In this document: in pieces, positions 54,053-62,982 of the stretch
How the letters are laid out: every line of letters begins with the position of its first letter
Position numbering within the stretch: position 1 is the first letter of the stretch
From: an uncultured Muribaculaceae bacterium
GTDB taxonomy: Bacteria; Bacteroidota; Bacteroidia; Bacteroidales; Muribaculaceae
Assembly: GCA_947525975.1 (NCBI GenBank)
Contig: CANNVE010000001.1
Span: forward strand, 144,549-208,548
Length of the DNA stretch: 64,000 nt
Direction: 5' to 3'
Translations under genes and position numbers: made by a program
Notes under the pieces: generated by a model
What the model was told of the DNA's origin: nothing
Database searches by the model: none
Seen by the model: the letters and a program-made list of their open reading frames with translations, nothing else

Positions 54053-56365
54053 TCAGATGCTGATTGAGAGGCCTATATTGACGCTGCGGGGGAGTGAGGG
54101 GCCGTAGATGTAGCCCGAGTCGCGGTCGACTCCCTTGTCGAAGTCGCGCTGGTAGGAGTTGAAGATGTTGCTCACGCCGGCTGATGCGTTGAGGGTGACG
54201 AGATTGAGCACCTTGAATGTGTAGGTGAATTTCAGCGAGGCGTCGAAGAAGTTGGGAGTCTCGACAGCCACGTCGACCGGCGTGCCCGAGCCGGCGAGGT
54301 GCTGCACCAGCATGTGGCCGGTGTATGTGCCCGAGAGCGCAACTTTGAGTTTGTGGGTAATCTCCCAGTTGGCGGTCAGATAGCCGTAGAGGTCAGGGGT
54401 GCGGAACATGCGCCTGACGGCGGGCACGTCGGGGTCATCGCTCCATGTTTCGGGCGTCTTGTATCGGCTGCTCTGCCAGGTGATGCCGGCCTGCATGTCA
54501 AAATGGCTTGAGAAATAGGCCTTGGCCTCTACGTTAAGGCCCATCACGCGCGCTCCCGAGCCATTGTATCTCTCAAGCACGGCATTGCCCGCCGCATCGG
54601 TGCCCTCGAGCTGGCGCAGGGCGAATACGTCGCGCAGGTCGGTGTAGAAGCCTTCTATGAGCAGATTGGTCTGCACGTTGCCGAAGCGGTGATAGAGGTC
54701 GGCCGAGGCGCTCACGCTGTTTGAGCTTTCCTGCTTGAGGCCGGGGGCCAGGACTGTCACCACTCTCTCGCCGCCTACCACAGCCACATGGAAATCTTCG
54801 TCGTAGGCCTGGGGCGAGCGGAATCCGGTGGAGTAGGACAAGCGGAAGTTGAATTGGTCGCTGGGATTGAAGCGCACGTTGGCGCGGGGCGATATTATCG
54901 GATTGTCGATCAGCGAATGCTTGTCGACGCGGGCGCCTACGAGGAAACCCCAGCGCTCGGTGCGCCATTCATTCTGCAGGTAACCGCTGTATATGTCTAC
55001 ATTCTGCAGCACGTCGTGGTCATATCCGGTGGTGACGTCATGAAGGCGGTTGTGCGAGTATTCGAGCCCGGCCACCAGCTCTGACGGCATGAACAGGAAA
55101 TGGTCTATGGGATGGGTCCACTGCGTGCCGGCCGTGACCACAAGGTCGGAGGTGCGACCGTAGGCGTTCGGATCCATGTTGGAGCCGTAATAGCTCTGCC
55201 TCTTCGTAGACTGCATGGCGCTGAATATCGACACATGGTCGCGGTGATCGCGGGGCCAGATGTCGAATGTGGCTTCCAGGCCATGTATATTATGGTCAGT
55301 CTGCTCGGCTACCAAGGCCATGTGGGCAGGCTCGTCGAGGCGGTCGCCTCCGCGGCGGTATTCGTGGGTGTTGTGGTATTCTACGGTGAGGCGCGTCATG
55401 TCAGATGGGCGAAGGAATGTGCGCGCGCCGATGGTCTGGGACTTGAGCTGCGGCACTTCGGTGAATCCGTCGCCGTCGTGGTCATAGCCGTCGCGGTAGC
55501 GCGATTGCCCGTAGATTAGGATGCCGGCTTTGTTGTTGGAGGTCACCACAGAGGCGTTCATCGTGGTGTTGTTGTCGAGCGAGGCTGACGGGCCTATCGA
55601 CGACATGGTGTGGGAGAGCTCGGCGGAGTTCACCACCGGGTCTTTGGTGATTATGTTGATGGTGCCTCCGATCGACGATGAGCCAAAGAGGGCAGAGCCT
55701 CCGCCGCGCATCACTTCCACGCGGTCGATCATGTTGGCCGGGATCTGCTCAAGGCCGTAGACACCGGCGAGGGCCGAGAATACGGGGCGGGAATTCATCA
55801 ATATCTGCGAGTAATGCCCGTCGAGGCCGTTGATGCGCACCTGGGTGAATCCGCAGTTCTGGCAATCGTTCTCGACCCGCACACCGGGCTGGAAACTGAG
55901 GCCGTCGGCAAGGGAGCAGGCTCCGAGACGGTCAAATATCTTGCTGCTCACCACATTGACGAGGGAGGGGCTCTCACGGCGCTTCACTTCGCTTTTCGAT
56001 GATGTGACCACTACCTGGTCAAGCAGAAATGCGTCGGTGGTGACCTCGAAGTTGACTTCGACTGTCTGCCCGTGTCCTACGCTGACTTTGCGCTCCGCCT
56101 TCATGTATCCGGGGCAAGTGGCCTCGAGGGTGTACTCGCCGGGCTTCAGGTCGCGGAATATGTAGTGACCCGATCCGTCGGTGAGGGTCCCGATCTTCGT
56201 ATCGAGAATCTTTATGGTGTAATATGGAAGGTGTTCGCCGGTCTCGGCGTCGATCACATGGCCGCCGATATTGGCATCGGTGGCGGTTGGCTCGGCGGCA
56301 TTCGCAGCCAAGCCAAGGCAAGCGAGCGCAATGAAGCACGCCGCCCACTGGAATATTTTGAGCAT
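54053..56365 (-). CDS. TonB-dependent outer-membrane receptor with N-terminal carboxypeptidase-like domain
   Basis: Signal peptide MLKIFQWAACFIALACLGL, then a carboxypeptidase-like domain (IGGHVIDAETGEHLPYYTIK, about residues 30-110), a plug (ENDCQNCGFTQVRINGLDGH, IDRVEVMRGGGSALFGSSSIGGTINI) and a barrel ending LPRSVNIGLSISI. The CQNCGF motif in the plug is unusual in general TonB receptors. The gene follows a histidine-rich small protein gene on the same strand. Metal or metal-complex uptake is plausible from that partner but not shown. Confidence 0.9.
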   Translation of the reverse strand: MLKIFQWAACFIALACLGLAANAAEPTATDANIGGHVIDAETGEHLPYYTIKILDTKIGTLTDGSGHYIFRDLKPGEYTLEATCPGYMKAERKVSVGHGQTVEVNFEVTTDAFLLDQVVVTSSKSEVKRRESPSLVNVVSSKIFDRLGACSLADGLSFQPGVRVENDCQNCGFTQVRINGLDGHYSQILMNSRPVFSALAGVYGLEQIPANMIDRVEVMRGGGSALFGSSSIGGTINIITKDPVVNSAELSHTMSSIGPSASLDNNTTMNASVVTSNNKAGILIYGQSRYRDGYDHDGDGFTEVPQLKSQTIGARTFLRPSDMTRLTVEYHNTHEYRRGGDRLDEPAHMALVAEQTDHNIHGLEATFDIWPRDHRDHVSIFSAMQSTKRQSYYGSNMDPNAYGRTSDLVVTAGTQWTHPIDHFLFMPSELVAGLEYSHNRLHDVTTGYDHDVLQNVDIYSGYLQNEWRTERWGFLVGARVDKHSLIDNPIISPRANVRFNPSDQFNFRLSYSTGFRSPQAYDEDFHVAVVGGERVVTVLAPGLKQESSNSVSASADLYHRFGNVQTNLLIEGFYTDLRDVFALRQLEGTDAAGNAVLERYNGSGARVMGLNVEAKAYFSSHFDMQAGITWQSSRYKTPETWSDDPDVPAVRRMFRTPDLYGYLTANWEITHKLKVALSGTYTGHMLVQHLAGSGTPVDVAVETPNFFDASLKFTYTFKVLNLVTLNASAGVSNIFNSYQRDFDKGVDRDSGYIYGPSLPRSVNIGLSISI

Positions 56366-56394
56366 GAAATGTAAATGTCTGGATGATTGGTCAT

Positions 56395-56427
56395 GCGCCG
56401 CGGCGAATGTGGCTTCGGCGCTTTTTT
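56395..56427 (+). terminator. plus-strand hairpin with T run in the receptor leader
   Basis: GCGCCG at 56395 pairs with CGGCGC at 56416, followed by TTTTTT. It points opposite to the receptor gene, with no plus-strand gene nearby. It may be incidental, or part of an RNA structure in the receptor leader. Confidence 0.35.
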
Positions 56428-56467
56428 ATTTCAGGCGGGGCTTACCCCCGCAGGGAAACAGCATGTA

Positions 56468-56812
56468 TCATCCGATGGCCGGCGGACCACGCAGCGCAGC
56501 CACGCCCACTACTGCCTCGGCGCATAGGTCGACGCATAGGCACACGACCTTGCTCCAAGGCTCAGGCATAGAATCAATGCTCAGCGCCGAAGAGCCTTCC
56601 ATCGAGGCGGCGGCAAGATTGAGCTGGGATATCAGAGCCAGCGCGTCGGCTGTGTGCCCGTGAGCCGATGAGGGCAGATACGGGTGGGAGTGCGTCACAG
56701 TGCGCCCGTCATAGAGCTGATGGGCGTGCATAAACACCGTGTTCGCAAACACGAAGTTTACGAACACGCACACAAAAAATATGATCAGTGAGCGTCGCGC
56801 TATTGATTTCAC
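56468..56812 (-). CDS. histidine-rich small secreted/membrane protein upstream of TonB receptor
   Basis: From GTG 56812 the 114-residue protein has an N-terminal hydrophobic helix (SLIIFFVCVFVNFVFA), then a histidine-rich segment MHAHQLYDGRTVTHSHPYLP followed by SAHGHT, and ends LRGPPAIG. Six of its seven histidines lie within about 25 residues, so metal binding is likely. I recall similar short proteins ending L-R-(A/G)-P-P beside TonB receptors in Bacteroidetes. It lies 102 bases before the receptor gene, same strand. Confidence 0.7.
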   Translation of the reverse strand: MKSIARRSLIIFFVCVFVNFVFANTVFMHAHQLYDGRTVTHSHPYLPSSAHGHTADALALISQLNLAAASMEGSSALSIDSMPEPWSKVVCLCVDLCAEAVVGVAALRGPPAIG

Positions 56813-56816
56813 GGCG

Positions 56817-56847
56817 CAAAATTACGGAAATATCGCCACAGTCACAA
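56817..56847 (-). promoter_or_regulatory. promoter TTG-N20-TAATTTTG, 4 bases before the GTG start
   Basis: On the minus strand TTG at 56847-56845 and TAATTTTG at 56824-56817 are 20 bases apart. The box ends four bases before the GTG at 56812, so the message would be leaderless. Confidence 0.7.
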
Positions 56848-56873
56848 ATATTAGCGGAAAAAACCGCTGTCGG

Positions 56874-59654
56874 TCAATGCGCCTCAAGCCAATTGGCGCC
56901 CACCCCTGACGACACCTCGAGCGCCACGCGGCCTGAATAGGCATGCTCCATGCGGTCGGCCACAAGCTGCTGCAGCTGGGCGAGCTCTTCGGGGACGACG
57001 TCGAATATCAATTCGTCATGCACCTGCAGGATCATGCGCGAGCGCAGTCCGCGATCGATTATGTCGCGGTGTATGCGTATCATGGCTATCTTGATTATGT
57101 CGGCGGCCGATCCCTGCAAGGGGGCATTGATGGCGTTGCGCTCGGCGTATCCGCGCACCGTGGCGTTGCGCGAGGATATGTCGGGCAGATATCGCTTGCG
57201 GCCCATTATAGTGGTCACATAGCCTTGACGGCGGGCCAGCTCGATTGATTGCTCCATGTACGCCTTCACGCCGGGATACGTGGCCATGTATCCGTCGATG
57301 AGCATCTTTGCCTCGGCGCGCGGAATCTCGAGCCTCTGCGACAAGCCGAAGGCAGAGATGCCGTATATGATGCCGAAATTAGCTGTCTTGGCGTTTCGCC
57401 TTTGATTGTCGGAGACTTCATCGAGAGGCAGGCCATAAATCTTGGCCGCCGTGGCCCTGTGTATGTCCTGCCCTTGGTTGAAGGCCTCGATCATGGCCTC
57501 GTCGCCGCTGAAATCAGCCATCAGGCGCAATTCGATCTGAGAATAGTCAGCCGAGAGCATCAGGTGCCCCTTGTCGGGGATGAAGGCACGGCGTATCTCG
57601 CGCCCGTCGTCGGTGCGTATGGGGATGTTCTGCAGGTTAGGATTGGTCGACGACAACCTTCCGGTGGCGGTGACGGTCTGCTGATACGTGGTGTGCAGCT
57701 TTCCGGTGATCGGATTGATGAGCCTTGGCAATGCGTCGGCGTATGTGGCGAGCAGCTTTTTCAGCCCCCGCACCTCGAGTATCTTTTCCACAAGCGGATA
57801 TTGCCTCCTGTATTTTTCGAGAATCTCCTCGGTGGTGGACCAGGCTCCGCTTTTTGTCTTCTTGGCTTTGGGATCGATCTGCATCTTTCCGAAAAGTATT
57901 TCACCCACCTGCGATGGCGAGCCGGTGTTGAATTTCTCTCCGGCCAGGGCGTAGCATTCCTCCTCAAGGCGCTCTATGCGCCCGGTGAGCGAGACTGAGA
58001 TTTTGGCGAGCTCGCGCACATCGATGCGTGCGCCTTCCCACTCCATCGCCGCCAGCACCTCCACCATCGGCGCTTCGATCTCCTCATAAAGGCTTTTCAG
58101 CTCCTCCTTCTCAAGCGCCGGCACAAGCGCGTCCTTAAGCAAGAGCGCCACCCTGGCTTTCTCTGCGCACCGTTCGGGAGCGTCGACCGATATCGACAGG
58201 GCATCCTTCTTGCGGTTGAGGTCGGTCATGTCGTATGTCAGGGTGCGGTATCCGAGCATATCGTGGGCCACTGTGTCTATGCCATGCTTGCCCTCGGGCT
58301 TCAGCAGATAATGCGCCACAGAGGTGTCGAAATACCGGGCCTTGAAGTCGACGCCCTCGCGCTTGAGCAGAATCATGTCTCTCTTCACATCGTGGCTCAC
58401 TATCTCCACCCGGGGATTGCCGAAAAGGGGCTCCAGCAGGGTCATCACCTCCTGGCGGTCGAAATCATTGTCAGCGAGAGGCACGTATGAGTTGTCGCCG
58501 TCGGCAAACGCGAATCCGATGCCGCCCAGATGCGCCGACATGGCCTCTGTGCCGGCCACCGCCATGCATATGCCCACGGTGCCTGCCTCTATGGCCCGGC
58601 TCACCATGGATGACACCGTCGACATGGTGTCGGCGATGGCATAGTCGCGCGCCACGGTGCCTTGGGCATATTCGCTCTCGGGCGGCGCTGCGGGCTGACC
58701 CACCTCATCGTCAAAGCCGTCAAAAAGGCTCCCCATAGCCGGCGGTGCTTTGGGCGCGTCTTCGCCATTCAGCACGGCCCGGGCCTGTATGCGCGATATG
58801 AAGGTCTTGAATTCAAGCTCGCCGTATATCTCAAGCAATTTCTTATAGTCAGGCTCGCGCCGGCGCGTGGCGGAGAGATCAAGGTCGACATCGACATCTG
58901 TCTTGATCGTCACGAGGAATTTAGAGAATTTGATCTGCTCGGCGTTATCCTCGATTTTTTTACGCATCGCCCCCTTGACGTCGGCCACGTGGTCAATGAG
59001 ATTCTCTACAGAGCCCCACTGCTGTATAAGCTTCGAGGCGGTCTTCTCGCCCACGCCCGGGCATCCGGGCACATTGTCAGAGGCATCGCCTTCAAGGGCG
59101 AGCATGTCGATCACCTGACGCGGATTGTCGATGCCGTAGAGAGCGCACACCTCCTTGGGGCCGCGCACCTCAAATCCCTTGCCTTTGAGCGACGGGCGGT
59201 ACATCCACACCTTGTCGGTGACAAGCTGGGCGTAGTCTTTGTCGAGAGTCATCATGTAGGTGTCATATCCCTCGGCCTCGGCGCGGCGGGCCAATGTGCC
59301 GATCACGTCGTCGGCCTCCACATCCGGCACTTCGACGCATGGGATGCCGTAGGCCTCGAGTATGCGCTTGATGTAGGGGATGGAGAGGGTGATGTCCTCG
59401 GGCTGCTTCTCACGCTGCGCCTTGTATTCAGGATAGGCCTCATGGCGGAATGTGTGGCCGCCGGGAGGGTCGAAGCACACGGCAATGCAGTCAGGCTCCT
59501 CAGAGCGCAACACCTCGTCGAGAGTATTGCAGAAGCCGAACACGGCCGATGTGTTAAGCCCGCGGCTCGTGATGCGCGGTGAGCGTATCAAAGCGTAGTA
59601 GGCTCTGTATATCAATCCGTAGGCGTCAAGCAGAAACAGTTTCTTTCCTTCCAT
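56874..59654 (-). CDS. polA: DNA polymerase I
   Basis: MEGKKLFLLDAYGLIYRAYYA at 59654 is the start (an adjacent ATG is at 59657). The protein of about 926 residues has the 5'-nuclease domain (N-terminal 290 residues, DVEADDVIGTLA, LEGDASDNVPGCPGVGEKTA), a middle 3'-5' exonuclease-like domain, and the polymerase with SADYSQIELR, RRNAKTANFGIIYGIS and VHDELIFDV. Aligned by eye to E. coli PolA, the exonuclease residues D355, E357 and D501 are C, A and K here, while the D424-equivalent remains. The proofreading activity is probably lost; fill-in and primer-removal functions remain. Confidence 0.95.
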   Translation of the reverse strand: MEGKKLFLLDAYGLIYRAYYALIRSPRITSRGLNTSAVFGFCNTLDEVLRSEEPDCIAVCFDPPGGHTFRHEAYPEYKAQREKQPEDITLSIPYIKRILEAYGIPCVEVPDVEADDVIGTLARRAEAEGYDTYMMTLDKDYAQLVTDKVWMYRPSLKGKGFEVRGPKEVCALYGIDNPRQVIDMLALEGDASDNVPGCPGVGEKTASKLIQQWGSVENLIDHVADVKGAMRKKIEDNAEQIKFSKFLVTIKTDVDVDLDLSATRRREPDYKKLLEIYGELEFKTFISRIQARAVLNGEDAPKAPPAMGSLFDGFDDEVGQPAAPPESEYAQGTVARDYAIADTMSTVSSMVSRAIEAGTVGICMAVAGTEAMSAHLGGIGFAFADGDNSYVPLADNDFDRQEVMTLLEPLFGNPRVEIVSHDVKRDMILLKREGVDFKARYFDTSVAHYLLKPEGKHGIDTVAHDMLGYRTLTYDMTDLNRKKDALSISVDAPERCAEKARVALLLKDALVPALEKEELKSLYEEIEAPMVEVLAAMEWEGARIDVRELAKISVSLTGRIERLEEECYALAGEKFNTGSPSQVGEILFGKMQIDPKAKKTKSGAWSTTEEILEKYRRQYPLVEKILEVRGLKKLLATYADALPRLINPITGKLHTTYQQTVTATGRLSSTNPNLQNIPIRTDDGREIRRAFIPDKGHLMLSADYSQIELRLMADFSGDEAMIEAFNQGQDIHRATAAKIYGLPLDEVSDNQRRNAKTANFGIIYGISAFGLSQRLEIPRAEAKMLIDGYMATYPGVKAYMEQSIELARRQGYVTTIMGRKRYLPDISSRNATVRGYAERNAINAPLQGSAADIIKIAMIRIHRDIIDRGLRSRMILQVHDELIFDVVPEELAQLQQLVADRMEHAYSGRVALEVSSGVGANWLEAH

Positions 59655-59756
59655 CATTATTAGGGTATAAAATGCGTGAGTATCGGCAAATGCCCCTAAA
59701 GGCATTTTTACGGCATAAAATTATGAAGAATTCCTCAATTTTACAATAAGTTTTCT

Positions 59757-59764
59757 TAACTTTG
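59757..59764 (+). promoter_or_regulatory. -7 box TAACTTTG for the polyprenyl synthase gene
   Basis: TAACTTTG ends 17 bases before the chosen ATG (59782), in the divergent gap to polA. The -33 is a weak TTT. Confidence 0.5.
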
Positions 59765-59781
59765 CACAATATTCCGTGAAA

Positions 59782-60762
59782 ATGTCGAATCTACAGACGA
59801 TACAAAGCGCCATAGCGCCCGAACTCGAGAAACTCAACGAAATAATACTCCATCAGCTTGGATCGGGAAATCCAATGATGGAGAGCATCATATCATCCTT
59901 CCTGTCAACGAAGGGCAAGCAGATACGCCCCATCATCGTCATTCTCACATCAAAGATGATGCAGGGCTGCGTCGGAGAGAAGACTCTCGCCGCAGCAGCT
60001 GCCGTAGAGCTTCTGCACAACGCATCGCTGATACACGACGACGTTGTCGACAATTCACAGCTGCGCAGGGGCATCCCCACTGTAAACGCCATCTGGGACA
60101 ACCACATCGCGGTGCTTGTCGGCGACTATTTCACATCATCGTCGATGCAGCAGGCAATATCCACAGCCGACATACGCGTTATCGACGCCATCTGCCACCT
60201 CGGAAAGCTGCTGTCGCTCGGTGAGCTCGACCAGATCTACAATGCCCGCTACCACTCGATCACCGAGGAGGCGTACCTCCACATCATCGACTACAAGACA
60301 GCCTCGCTCTTCGTGGCCTGCGCGAAGATGGGCTGCTACACCGCCGGCGTCGACGACCAGAGACTCTCACTGATGTCTGAATTCGCGCGCCTCCTGGGAC
60401 TCTGCTTTCAGATGCGCGACGACATTTTAGACTATTTCCATGACCCCTCGATCGGAAAACCCACCGGCAACGACCTGCGCGAAGGGAAAATCACCCTGCC
60501 GCTGATACACGCCCTCTCTGACGCCAATGCCGACCCCGACCGCGATATGATGCGCGGCATAGCAGCCAAAGAGCAGCTAAGCGACGACGACATCTCAACC
60601 CTCACCGCCTACGCCGTAAAAAACGGCGGCATAGAATACACCTGCGCCAAAATGCGCGAACTCCGCGACAAGGCAGCCGGCATTATGGCTCAATTCCCGC
60701 CATCTGAGGCTTCAGCCGCCCTGCTCGACATATTCGACATGATAGTCGACCAAAAGAAATAA
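59782..60762 (+). CDS. polyprenyl (octaprenyl-type) diphosphate synthase
   Basis: The ATG at 59782 is preferred over a GTG at 59776. The protein of 326 residues has the first Asp-rich motif LIHDDVVDNSQLRRG (DDxxD) and the second MRDDILDYFHD, characteristic of E-type prenyl synthases such as IspB. It elongates farnesyl diphosphate for menaquinone side chains. It is followed 6 bases later by the ZIP transporter gene. Confidence 0.93.
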   Translation: MSNLQTIQSAIAPELEKLNEIILHQLGSGNPMMESIISSFLSTKGKQIRPIIVILTSKMMQGCVGEKTLAAAAAVELLHNASLIHDDVVDNSQLRRGIPTVNAIWDNHIAVLVGDYFTSSSMQQAISTADIRVIDAICHLGKLLSLGELDQIYNARYHSITEEAYLHIIDYKTASLFVACAKMGCYTAGVDDQRLSLMSEFARLLGLCFQMRDDILDYFHDPSIGKPTGNDLREGKITLPLIHALSDANADPDRDMMRGIAAKEQLSDDDISTLTAYAVKNGGIEYTCAKMRELRDKAAGIMAQFPPSEASAALLDIFDMIVDQKK

Positions 60763-60768
60763 CCGACC

Positions 60769-61545
60769 ATGCTCGGCCTCGTCACTGCACTCCTCATCCC
60801 CCTGCTCGGCACCACTCTCGGCTCCGCATGCGTCTTCCTCATAGGAAAGCGCATGCCCGACCTTCTCTACCGCGGCCTCCTCGGCTTCGCCTCAGGCGTG
60901 ATGGTGGCAGCATCAGTGTGGTCGCTGCTGATTCCGTCGATGGAGATGGAGCCGTCGGAAAGCGCCGCAAGGGTCATTCCGGCTGCCGTAGGCCTGCTTG
61001 CCGGCATCGGCGCCATGCTCATCCTTGACAAGAGCACTCCACACATGCACATCGACAACCAGACGGAAGGCCCGAAATCGCACTTATCGCGCACCAACAT
61101 GCTCGTGATGGCCGTCACCATACATAACATTCCCGAAGGCCTCGCCGTGGGGGTGACGCTCGCCGGAGCCCTTGAGCACAACACGTACATCCCGATGGCT
61201 GCTGCCATGGCCCTGTCGATAGGCATAGCAATACAGAATTTTCCAGAAGGCGCCATCGTATCAATGCCCCTCAGGGCTGCGGGAAACTCCAGGCGCAAGG
61301 CTTTCGCCATCGGAGCCGCAAGCGGCGTAGTGGAGCCAATAGCCTCGATAGCGACTATCCTTCTCGCCTCATACATCACGCCCGCCCTGCCCTATCTTCT
61401 GGCCGGAGCGGCAGGCGCGATGCTCTATGTGGTGGTTGAAGAGCTCGTGCCATCAGCGTCAGAAGGCACCCACTCAAATATAGGCACAATCGGATTCGCT
61501 CTGGGATTCGCTCTTATGATGGTGCTCGACGTAGTACTGGCCTGA
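60769..61545 (+). CDS. ZIP-family metal transporter
   Basis: The 258-residue membrane protein has about eight helices and the ZIP signature TIHNIPEGLAVGVTLAG (helix 4) and IQNFPEGAIVSMPLR (helix 5), whose His, Asn and Glu residues carry the metal. A variable loop with THMHIDNQ lies before helix 4. It likely imports zinc or another divalent ion across the inner membrane, and it overlaps functionally with the TonB receptor region but is not co-transcribed. It is followed by a bidirectional hairpin. Confidence 0.92.
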   Translation: MLGLVTALLIPLLGTTLGSACVFLIGKRMPDLLYRGLLGFASGVMVAASVWSLLIPSMEMEPSESAARVIPAAVGLLAGIGAMLILDKSTPHMHIDNQTEGPKSHLSRTNMLVMAVTIHNIPEGLAVGVTLAGALEHNTYIPMAAAMALSIGIAIQNFPEGAIVSMPLRAAGNSRRKAFAIGAASGVVEPIASIATILLASYITPALPYLLAGAAGAMLYVVVEELVPSASEGTHSNIGTIGFALGFALMMVLDVVLA

Positions 61546-61571
61546 CGCCGCCTGCCCGCAATATAAAATAT

Positions 61572-61593
61572 AAGCCGCGATCACTCGCGGCTT
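61572..61593. terminator. bidirectional terminator between ZIP and the BadF-like gene
   Basis: AAGCCGCGA-tcac-TCGCGGCTT is a 9-bp stem, with TATTCTTTTT on the plus strand and an AT-rich flank on the other side, between converging genes. Confidence 0.75.
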
Positions 61594-62447
61594 TATTCTT
61601 TTTCAGGCTCTGTGCCCGCATGGTATTTTACCAGGCCTGGCAAAGGCGAAGCATCGATGCTGTTGACCCTTACGCCGAAGTCCTCGGCAGCCTTCAGGAA
61701 GACATCCTTGAATCTGTCGGCGACACCTCCGCCCACAGATATGCCGTATTTCCGATAATCATATTGAGCCACATTGCGCTCAAAAAAAGACAGGAAGGCG
61801 TCATACACTATGCGGTGGCAATAATCATGCCTGATGTTCTCGGCCAGATATGTGGCGTAGCGCGCCAGAGCAGCGTTGATATGGCCCTGCGACTCATACA
61901 CCTCATTGACCACCTCCGACGCCGATGTGCCGTAAGTCAGCATGAAATCGTCAATGACATCCTGCGGAGCGATGCCCTTGATCACATCTGACACAAAATT
62001 CTTGGCCATGTGCACAGCCGACCCCTCATCTCCGAGTATATAGCCGCCTGACATCACATTCTTCACAATCGACTTGCCGTCATAAAAGCCCGAATTGGCA
62101 CCCTGCGCCAACAGACACACAAGCCCCGGATCACGGCCGAGGATGCCCCTTGCCACGCCCAGAAGATCACTCTCGACCGAGACAGGCGAACGGAATTGAG
62201 CCGTCAGCGAGCCTTCGACGATCTTGTCTTTATCCGCGTTGGCGCAGCCGCTGCCATAATAAAAGACGCCGTCCCACCTCCTGCGGAAAAAGACTTCAGG
62301 CAAACCGAGTCTTATGGCGTGCGAAATCTCACGCCGAGTCATAAAAAAAGGATTGACACCATCGGTCGTCGTATACTCCACAATTTCCGTTCCTTCAACG
62401 AGGGCCCATTCAGCCCGGTCTCCAATGCATAGAGCAACAATGATCAT
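61593..62447 (-). CDS. BadF/BcrA-type N-acetylglucosamine-kinase-like protein with degraded motifs
   Basis: ATG 62447 gives MIIVALCIGDRAEWALVEG. The protein of 284 residues keeps the family frame (GVNPFFMTR, GGYILGDEGSAVHMAK, SVGGGVADRF) found in ROK-like BadF/NagK kinases. But the N-terminal phosphate motif (DSGSTKT in active homologues) is LCIGDRA, and the GTGSNS block is AQGANSG, so ATP use is doubtful. It may be an inactive or repurposed homologue. Its promoter-like box lies about 250 bases upstream, giving a long leader. Confidence 0.75.
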   Translation of the reverse strand: MIIVALCIGDRAEWALVEGTEIVEYTTTDGVNPFFMTRREISHAIRLGLPEVFFRRRWDGVFYYGSGCANADKDKIVEGSLTAQFRSPVSVESDLLGVARGILGRDPGLVCLLAQGANSGFYDGKSIVKNVMSGGYILGDEGSAVHMAKNFVSDVIKGIAPQDVIDDFMLTYGTSASEVVNEVYESQGHINAALARYATYLAENIRHDYCHRIVYDAFLSFFERNVAQYDYRKYGISVGGGVADRFKDVFLKAAEDFGVRVNSIDASPLPGLVKYHAGTEPEKE

Positions 62448-62699
62448 AGGTAGATACAAAACTTATTTTTCGTATAGATTAGTACTCAGCTTAATTGCGT
62501 GGCACGCGACATAGCCCGAAATCACGAAATCCAATGATCGGGATCTCATAGGCCTGATTGCGCTTAAACCACGGGTAAACATATCAGAAATAAACTAAAA
62601 ATGAAGTGTTTGTGACACTCCGGAGAAAATTAATACGTTGTGTGAAATATTTGTAAGGTCACGTAGTTTTTGATTTATACGAGGTCAAAGAATCTTTGT

Positions 62700-62729
62700 C
62701 AAAGTTACGAAAAATTGGCCAACAAACAA
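62700..62729 (-). promoter_or_regulatory. promoter TTG-N19-TAACTTTG (minus strand)
   Basis: TTG at 62729-62727 and TAACTTTG at 62707-62700 are 19 bases apart. The only downstream gene on that strand is the BadF-like protein, 253 bases away. Confidence 0.65.
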
Positions 62730-62920
62730 AATCAAAAAGAGTTTTTTTGGACAGATCTATTGTTGCAATTCTGTGACATTTTTGTTTTGTATCAATTTGT
62801 TCATCCTTTGTAACAATTGTACAGTATTGGTTTTCTGTTAGTTACAAACTTTTTACAAAAATTTCACTTGCACAGCGAATTTTTTGATTTGAAAATTTCA
62901 CAAACCCCATTTTCTCGTGC

Positions 62921-62928
62921 TAACTTTG
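62921..62928 (+). promoter_or_regulatory. -7 box TAACTTTG for the ECF sigma gene
   Basis: TAACTTTG lies 54 bases before the ATG at 62983. The -33 region (TTTCA) is a poor match. Confidence 0.5.
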
Positions 62929-62982
62929 TGATGTCGAAAGACAACAGACAACATTTCAACAACAAAAAAACGCAACTTGATT

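Larger units (their letters stand above)
62448..62976. other. AT-rich gap with two divergent promoter boxes and long leaders
   Basis: Over 500 bases without a convincing gene. It is markedly AT-rich. A minus-strand promoter (62700-62729) points to the kinase-like gene with a leader near 245 bases. A plus-strand TAACTTTG box at 62921-62928 points to the ECF sigma gene with a leader near 50 bases. A TGGCACG at 62500 resembles half a sigma-54 site but lacks the -12 part. Confidence 0.6.

Noticed and set aside
62500..62515. TGGCACG that looks like a sigma-54 -24 box
   Set aside because: No TTGC at the right spacing; the next bases read CGACATAGC.
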